Below are positions 5,346-9,142 of a stretch of DNA of 9,142 nt, in pieces. Origin of the DNA: an uncultured Lachnospiraceae bacterium (lineage in GTDB: Bacteria; Bacillota_A; Clostridia; Lachnospirales; Lachnospiraceae); contig CACXGS010000016.1 in assembly GCA_902767195.1 (NCBI GenBank), forward strand, positions 1-9,142, written 5' to 3'. The notes under the pieces were generated by a model. It had not been told where the DNA came from. It was given only the letters and a program-made list of their open reading frames with translations, and did no database searches. A program made the position numbers and the translations under genes. Position 1 is the stretch's first letter; each line of letters opens with the position of its first letter.

Positions 5346-6038
5346 ATGAGTAAGAAAGGTAAAAGATACCAGGAAGCTGCAAAGCTTAGAGATAAAGCCA
5401 ATTTATACGACGCACCGGAAGCTATTTCCATCGTTAAGCAGGCTGCCAGTGCAAAGTTTGATGAGACCATCGAAGCTCATTTCAAGATGGGCCTTGACGG
5501 ACGTCATGCAGATCAGCAGATTCGTGGAGCGGTTGTTCTTCCTCACGGAACCGGCAAAAAGGTTCGTGTTCTTGTTTTTGCAAAGGGCGACAAGGCAGAG
5601 GAAGCTGCAGCAGCAGGCGCAGATTATGTAGGAGCTGAGGAGTTTGTTCCGAAGATTCAGAAAGAGGGCTGGCTCGAGTTTGACAAGTGTGTTGCCACAC
5701 CGAACATGATGAGCGTAGTTGGCCGTCTGGGACGTATTCTCGGACCGAAGGGCTTAATGCCTAACCCCAAGGCCGGAACCGTAACCATGGATGTGGGACA
5801 GGCCGTCAAAGAATTAAAAGCAGGTAAGATCGAGTACAGACTGGACAAGACCAACATCGTTCACGTGCCGATCGGAAAGGCTTCCTTCACAGAGGAGCAG
5901 CTTGCTGAGAATTTCCAGACACTGGTCGATGCCATCATCAAGGCAAGACCCGCAGCAGCTAAGGGTCAGTATATCAGAAGCGCTACCATTACTTCCACCA
6001 TGGGCCCCGGAATCAAGCTGAACCCGGCCAGATTCTAG
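5346..6038 (+). CDS. rplA: 50S ribosomal protein L1
   Basis: 230 residues, the normal size. L1 forms the mobile L1 stalk on 23S rRNA helices 76-78, helps E-site tRNA leave, and is a translational repressor of its own mRNA. Family signatures include [20 protein letters not shown] (about residues 127-146) and the C-terminal [15 protein letters not shown] ending ([15 protein letters not shown]). The ATG at 5346 follows AGGAGG at the end of the L1-like hairpin. It is the second gene of the rplK-rplA pair. Confidence 0.97.
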   Translation: MSKKGKRYQEAAKLRDKANLYDAPEAISIVKQAASAKFDETIEAHFKMGLDGRHADQQIRGAVVLPHGTGKKVRVLVFAKGDKAEEAAAAGADYVGAEEFVPKIQKEGWLEFDKCVATPNMMSVVGRLGRILGPKGLMPNPKAGTVTMDVGQAVKELKAGKIEYRLDKTNIVHVPIGKASFTEEQLAENFQTLVDAIIKARPAAAKGQYIRSATITSTMGPGIKLNPARF

Positions 6039-6062
6039 TTTCTGATTTTTTTGGATTAGTCC

Positions 6063-6091
6063 TTGACAGGACAGGAATCCGATGGTATTTT
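6063..6091 (+). promoter_or_regulatory. Promoter of rplJ-rplL
   Basis: A perfect -35 TTGACA (6063-6068), a 17-bp spacer and a modest -10 TATTTT (6086-6091). The predicted start near 6098 places the L10 aptamer at the very 5' end of the transcript. Confidence 0.6.
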
Positions 6092-6097
6092 ATACAA

Positions 6098-6182
6098 GTA
6101 TGAACGCCGAAGACAGCAGGTGCCTTTCAGGCATAATGTGCGAACGCCTGCCGAGGAAGTATATTACCGAACAGGATTAGTA
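6098..6182 (+). promoter_or_regulatory. L10 leader (L10/L12-binding mRNA element)
   Basis: The hallmark GCCGAAGACAGCAGGUGC (from 6106) and GCCUGCCGAGGAA (from 6146) of the Firmicute L10 leader are both present. GCAGGU pairs with GCCUGC, enclosing a small GCCU/AGGC hairpin. L10-L12 complexes bind this element and shift the downstream fold toward the terminator, so excess L10 lowers rplJ-rplL transcription. Confidence 0.88.
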
Positions 6183-6183
6183 T

Positions 6184-6215
6184 GCTCTCAGTCTTTGGAC
6201 TGAGAGCTTTTCTTT
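6184..6215 (+). terminator. Intrinsic terminator (attenuator) of the L10 leader
   Basis: A perfect 10-bp stem, GCTCTCAGTC (6184-6193) with GACTGAGAGC (6198-6207), TTTG loop, then TTTTCTTT. It lies between the L10 aptamer and rplJ, as in other Firmicute L10 leaders, so it is a regulatory attenuator rather than the end of the operon. Confidence 0.9.
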
Positions 6216-6246
6216 ATAGAGCTACTCTTTTATATGGTAAGTTTAC

Positions 6247-6273
6247 TTTCCTGACCTGTCGGCGGACAGGAAA
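6247..6273 (+). other. Two mutually exclusive hairpins before the rplJ RBS
   Basis: GACAGG (6265-6270) can pair with CCTGTC (6255-6260, GGCG loop), or CAGGAAA (6267-6273) can pair with TTTCCTG (6247-6253). The options share bases 6267-6270. The element lies between the attenuator and the SD GGAGG (6285-6289). Its function is unknown. Confidence 0.5.
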
Positions 6274-6301
6274 CAAATATTATAGGAGGTGCACCAGAAG
6301 G

Positions 6302-6811
6302 ATGGCTAAAGTTGAGTTGAAACAGCCGATTATTGACGAGATCAAAGCACAGCTTGACGGCGCAAAGTCCGTTGTTGTTGTTGATTATCGCGGAATCTCT
6401 GTTGCAGACGTTACCGAACTCCGGAAGCAGTGTCGCGAAGCCAACGTGGTATACAAGGTTTTCAAGAATACCATGGTGAAGCGTGCCGTTGAAGGAACTG
6501 AGTTTGAAGGCATCACTAAGGATCTCGACGGAACCAACGCGTTCGCGATTTCCAAGGAAGATGCAACAGCTCCCGCAAGAATCATTGCCGCATTTAGTAA
6601 GAAGGCGAAGATCTTAACGCTCAAGAGCGGTGTTGTAGAAGGCACATATTACGACCAGGCCGGCATCAACACGATCGCTACGATTCCTTCCAGAGAAGAA
6701 CTTCTTGGCAAGTTCCTCGGAAGTATCCAGAGCCCCATCGCCAACTTTGCCCGCGTGATCAAGCAGATCGCCGAGGCAGATGCCCCTGCAGAAGAAGCAG
6801 CAGCAGAGTAG
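6302..6811 (+). CDS. rplJ: 50S ribosomal protein L10
   Basis: 169 residues starting MAKVELKQPIIDEIKAQLDG. L10 anchors L12 dimers on the ribosomal stalk, and the L10-L12 complex represses through the upstream leader. The N-terminal globular domain (VVVDYRGISVADVTELRK, KNTMVKRA) binds rRNA. The C-terminal helix (SIQSPIANFARVIKQIAE) carries L12, and the protein ends in an acidic, alanine-rich tail. The ATG at 6302 is chosen from the family N-terminus and GGAGG at 6285-6289, although the 12-base spacing is long. A longer reading from 6182 would cross the attenuator and is rejected. Confidence 0.96.
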   Translation: MAKVELKQPIIDEIKAQLDGAKSVVVVDYRGISVADVTELRKQCREANVVYKVFKNTMVKRAVEGTEFEGITKDLDGTNAFAISKEDATAPARIIAAFSKKAKILTLKSGVVEGTYYDQAGINTIATIPSREELLGKFLGSIQSPIANFARVIKQIAEADAPAEEAAAE

Positions 6812-6846
6812 TATTATAATTTTAATGTATAATGGAGGAAAATAAG

Positions 6847-7206
6847 ATGACAACTCAGGAAATTATTGAAGTTATCAAAGGTTTATCTGTATTAGAGTTA
6901 AATGAGTTAGTAAAAGCTTGTGAAGAAGAGTTTGGCGTTTCCGCAGCAGCAGGTGTTGTTGTAGCAGCCGGCCCCGCAGAGGAAGTAGAAGAGAAGACAG
7001 AGTTTGACGTTGAGTTAACTGAGATCGGCGGACAGAAGGTTAAGGTTATCAAAGAGGTTCGTGCTATCACAGGTCTTGGACTTAAAGAAGCAAAAGCTCT
7101 CGTTGACGGCGCTCCGAAGATGGTTAAAGAAGGCGTTTCCAAGGAAGAGGCAGAGGCTCTTAAGAAGCAGCTTGAGGAAGTTGGAGCTAAAGTTACAGTT
7201 AAATAG
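6847..7206 (+). CDS. rplL: 50S ribosomal protein L7/L12
   Basis: 119 residues beginning [20 protein letters not shown]. The N-terminal dimerisation helices bind L10. An Ala/Gly/Glu-rich hinge lies at about residues 32-52, and the factor-binding C-terminal domain has [17 protein letters not shown]12 recruits and activates translational GTPases. The start at 6847 follows TGGAGG seven bases upstream; an in-frame ATG at 6832 overlaps that Shine-Dalgarno and would add MEENK, which the family lacks. Only 35 bases separate it from rplJ, consistent with one transcript. Confidence 0.97.
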   Translation: MTTQEIIEVIKGLSVLELNELVKACEEEFGVSAAAGVVVAAGPAEEVEEKTEFDVELTEIGGQKVKVIKEVRAITGLGLKEAKALVDGAPKMVKEGVSKEEAEALKKQLEEVGAKVTVK

Positions 7207-7238
7207 TTATCCAGTATTTATATATGGTTGTACTTCAA

Positions 7239-7269
7239 GGCGGCATGCATCTTTGCATGTCGTCTTTTT
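7239..7269 (+). terminator. Intrinsic terminator after rplL
   Basis: GGCGGCATGCA (7239-7249) pairs with TGCATGTCGTC (7254-7264) through 11 pairs including two G-U, TCTT loop, then T5. It closes the rplJ-rplL unit and separates it from rpoB. Confidence 0.85.
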
Positions 7270-7296
7270 GTGTTCGGAAATTTTTTCATTTTCTAT

Positions 7297-7325
7297 TTGA
7301 CAGGCCTTGACAGCTGTGGTATAGT
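7297..7325 (+). promoter_or_regulatory. Promoter of rpoB
   Basis: TTGACA (7297-7302), a 17-bp spacer and TATAGT (7320-7325), with an extended -10 TG at 7317-7318. A second TTGACA at 7307-7312 is only seven bases from the -10 and cannot be its -35. The start near 7332 leaves a leader of about 90 bases. Confidence 0.78.
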
Positions 7326-7421
7326 AGGAAATTGATTCACTATGGGTTTTTACGCCTATTATGGATTTTAAGGAGTAACTTGACCATAAACCTAATGATA
7401 AATCAAGAGGTGAATACATCA

Positions 7422-9142
7422 ATGGAAAAAAATAGACTTCGTCCTACGAAAGTTCCCGGCAGCAAGAATATCAGAATGAGCTATGCCAGAAAGAAAGATG
7501 TCCTTGATATGCCTAATCTGATTGAGGTTCAGAGGGATTCCTACAACTGGTTTCTCGAGGAAGGCCTCAAGGAAGTGTTCCGTGACATTTCCCCGATTAC
7601 AGATTTCAGCGGTCAGTACAGTCTGGAATTCTCGGATTACTATCTTGACCGAGATGCAAGAAAGTATTCCATCGAGGAGTGTAAGGAACGGGATGCAACC
7701 TACGCCGCCCCCCTGAAGGTGAAGGTTCGTTTATATAATGAAGAGATGGAAGGAGAGATTCCCGAGCACGAGATCTTTATGGGAGATCTCCCTCTTATGA
7801 CGGATACGGGAACCTTCGTGATCAATGGCGCCGAGCGTGTTATTGTCAGCCAGCTGGTTCGTTCTCCCGGCATCTATTATAAGATCACTCACGATAAGAT
7901 TGGTAAGAGACTCTTTTCCTCTACCGTGATTCCCAACCGGGGAGCATGGCTCGAGTATGAGACGGATTCTTCTGATGTATTCTATATCCATGTAGACCGG
8001 AAGCGTAAGGTTCCGGTAACTGTTCTGATCCGGACTCTTGGTTATGGGACGAACCAGGAGATTATTGAACTGTTCGGAGAGGAGCCAAAGATCCTGAAGA
8101 CTCTTGAGAAGGACACAGCCACGAATTATCGGGAAGGTCTGCGTAAGCTCTACGAGAAGATCCGTCCGGGAGACAAGTTCTCCGACGATGGAGCTGAGAG
8201 TCTGATTAATTCTATGTTCTTCGACTCCAGAAGATATGACCTGGCCAAGGTCGGCCGTTATAAGTTCAATAAGAAGCTTATGTTCCGCCACCGGATCGCC
8301 GGCCATGTTCTGGCTGAGGACGTGGTTGACGCTGCTACCGGCGAGATCATCTGCGAGGCCGGCACCAGGCTTTCCAAGGAAGACGCCGACCGCATTCAGA
8401 ATGCTGCCGTAAGTTATGTCATGATCGAGACGGAAGAGCGGGATGTCAAGGTTCTTTCCAGCATGATGGTAGACCTTCGTCAGTATGTAGATGCCGATCC
8501 TAAGGATCTTGGTATCACTGAGCTGGTATACTATCCGGTGCTTGAGAGACTGCTTGAGGAGAATCCGGATCCGGAAGACCTGAAGACCGCCATCAGGAAC
8601 AGTGTCTCCGAACTGATTCCCAAGCATATTACCAAAGAAGATATCATTGCTTCGATCAACTATAACATCCATCTGGAGTATGGTATCGGCAATGATGACG
8701 ATATCGACCATCTGGGTAACCGACGGATCCGTGCGGTGGGAGAACTTCTCCAGAACCAGTACAGGATCGGTCTGTCCCGTGTCGAGAGATTTGTGCGTGA
8801 GCGTATGTCCACTCTTGACCAGGAGAATGTGACACCTCAGACGCTGATCAATATCAAGCCGGTCACAGCGGCCGTGAAGGAGTTCTTCGGAAGCTCCCAG
8901 CTGTCCCAGTTTATGGACCAGCACAACCCGCTGTCCGAGCTTACTCATAAGAGACGTCTTTCTGCCCTTGGCCCGGGCGGACTTACCAGAGACCGTGCCG
9001 GTTTCGAGGTCCGTGACGTCCACTACTCCCACTATGGGAGAATGTGTCCCATTGAGACCCCTGAAGGTCCCAATATCGGACTGATCAACTCCCTGGCAAC
9101 CTATGCCAGAATTAACGAGTACGGATTTGTAGAAGCCCCCTA
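7422..9142 (+). CDS. rpoB: DNA-directed RNA polymerase subunit beta, N-terminal part
   Basis: 573 codons of a protein usually near 1,200-1,300 residues; it runs off the right edge. It begins [20 protein letters not shown], then [18 protein letters not shown], a Firmicute RpoB start. Other signatures are [31 protein letters not shown] in the protrusion/lobe and, at the end, the rifampicin pocket [13 protein letters not shown] (488-500) and [12 protein letters not shown] (509-520). The residues equivalent to E. coli D516, H526 and S531 are the sensitive types (D499, H509, S514); N518 is His here. The ATG at 7422 is preceded by AAGAGGTG (7405-7412). In-frame TTG 7380, four bases after AAGGAG, and ATG 7395 are possible longer starts. 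Confidence 0.97.
   Translation, partial: MEKNRLRPTKVPGSKNIRMSYARKKDVLDMPNLIEVQRDSYNWFLEEGLKEVFRDISPITDFSGQYSLEFSDYYLDRDARKYSIEECKERDATYAAPLKVKVRLYNEEMEGEIPEHEIFMGDLPLMTDTGTFVINGAERVIVSQLVRSPGIYYKITHDKIGKRLFSSTVIPNRGAWLEYETDSSDVFYIHVDRKRKVPVTVLIRTLGYGTNQEIIELFGEEPKILKTLEKDTATNYREGLRKLYEKIRPGDKFSDDGAESLINSMFFDSRRYDLAKVGRYKFNKKLMFRHRIAGHVLAEDVVDAATGEIICEAGTRLSKEDADRIQNAAVSYVMIETEERDVKVLSSMMVDLRQYVDADPKDLGITELVYYPVLERLLEENPDPEDLKTAIRNSVSELIPKHITKEDIIASINYNIHLEYGIGNDDDIDHLGNRRIRAVGELLQNQYRIGLSRVERFVRERMSTLDQENVTPQTLINIKPVTAAVKEFFGSSQLSQFMDQHNPLSELTHKRRLSALGPGGLTRDRAGFEVRDVHYSHYGRMCPIETPEGPNIGLINSLATYARINEYGFVEAP

Noticed and set aside
6182..6301. Longer N-terminus for L10 starting at 6182
   Set aside because: It would be encoded by the attenuator hairpin; the family N-terminus MAKVE and the RBS fit ATG 6302.
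7731..9032. 433-codon open frame on the minus strand opposite rpoB
   Set aside because: It lies wholly inside rpoB in antisense, has no RBS or recognisable family, and rpoB is certain from its motifs.

Overview
The window looks like the chromosome of a low-to-mid GC anaerobic Firmicute, most likely a Clostridia/Lachnospiraceae-type bacterium. The reasons are the oxygen-sensitive class III (glycyl radical) ribonucleotide reductase, strong Gram-positive Shine-Dalgarno sequences, the gene order rpmG-secE-nusG-rplK-rplA-rplJ-rplL-rpoB, and Firmicute-style RpoB, L33 and L10-leader sequences. The taxon is inferred from sequence character; no search was run.

Left part, minus strand (about 3400 down to 1): a deoxynucleotide supply locus. 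It reads nrdD (996-3260), a 51-residue gene (770-925), nrdG (283-780), a terminator-like hairpin (about 248-276) and the start of dut (<1-218). The NrdD protein ends just after its zinc-ribbon region and lacks the usual C-terminal glycyl-radical segment. That segment (RRITGY...DRFN...DRVKH) is encoded by the separate 51-residue gene. The class III reductase therefore appears to be split into two polypeptides, with NrdG as the activase. A strong promoter (TTGACA, 17 bp, TATTAT) and two NrdR-box-like sites 32 bp apart precede nrdD.

Centre (3261-3867): a 607-base divergent intergenic region. From left to right it holds the nrdD leader with the NrdR-like boxes, the nrdD promoter, a 60-bp tract of 90% AT, and a cluster of DnaA boxes (four perfect TTATCCACA sites, one TTATGCACA, one near match). 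It ends with two tandem candidate promoters for the rightward operon.

Right part, plus strand (3868 to the end): the translation/transcription cluster. rpmG (L33), secE and nusG are followed by rplK (L11) and rplA (L1). Each of the latter two is preceded by a short hairpin that resembles the L1 site of 23S rRNA (helix 77) and abuts the Shine-Dalgarno. A new promoter and an L10 leader with an intrinsic terminator control rplJ-rplL (L10, L12). A terminator then separates rplL from rpoB, which has its own promoter and runs off the right edge just after the rifampicin-pocket region.

Taken together, the window puts dNTP synthesis (nrdD/nrdG/dut) back to back with the core ribosomal and RNA polymerase operons, with a DnaA-box cluster between them. 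I saw no mobile element, CRISPR array, rRNA or tRNA gene.
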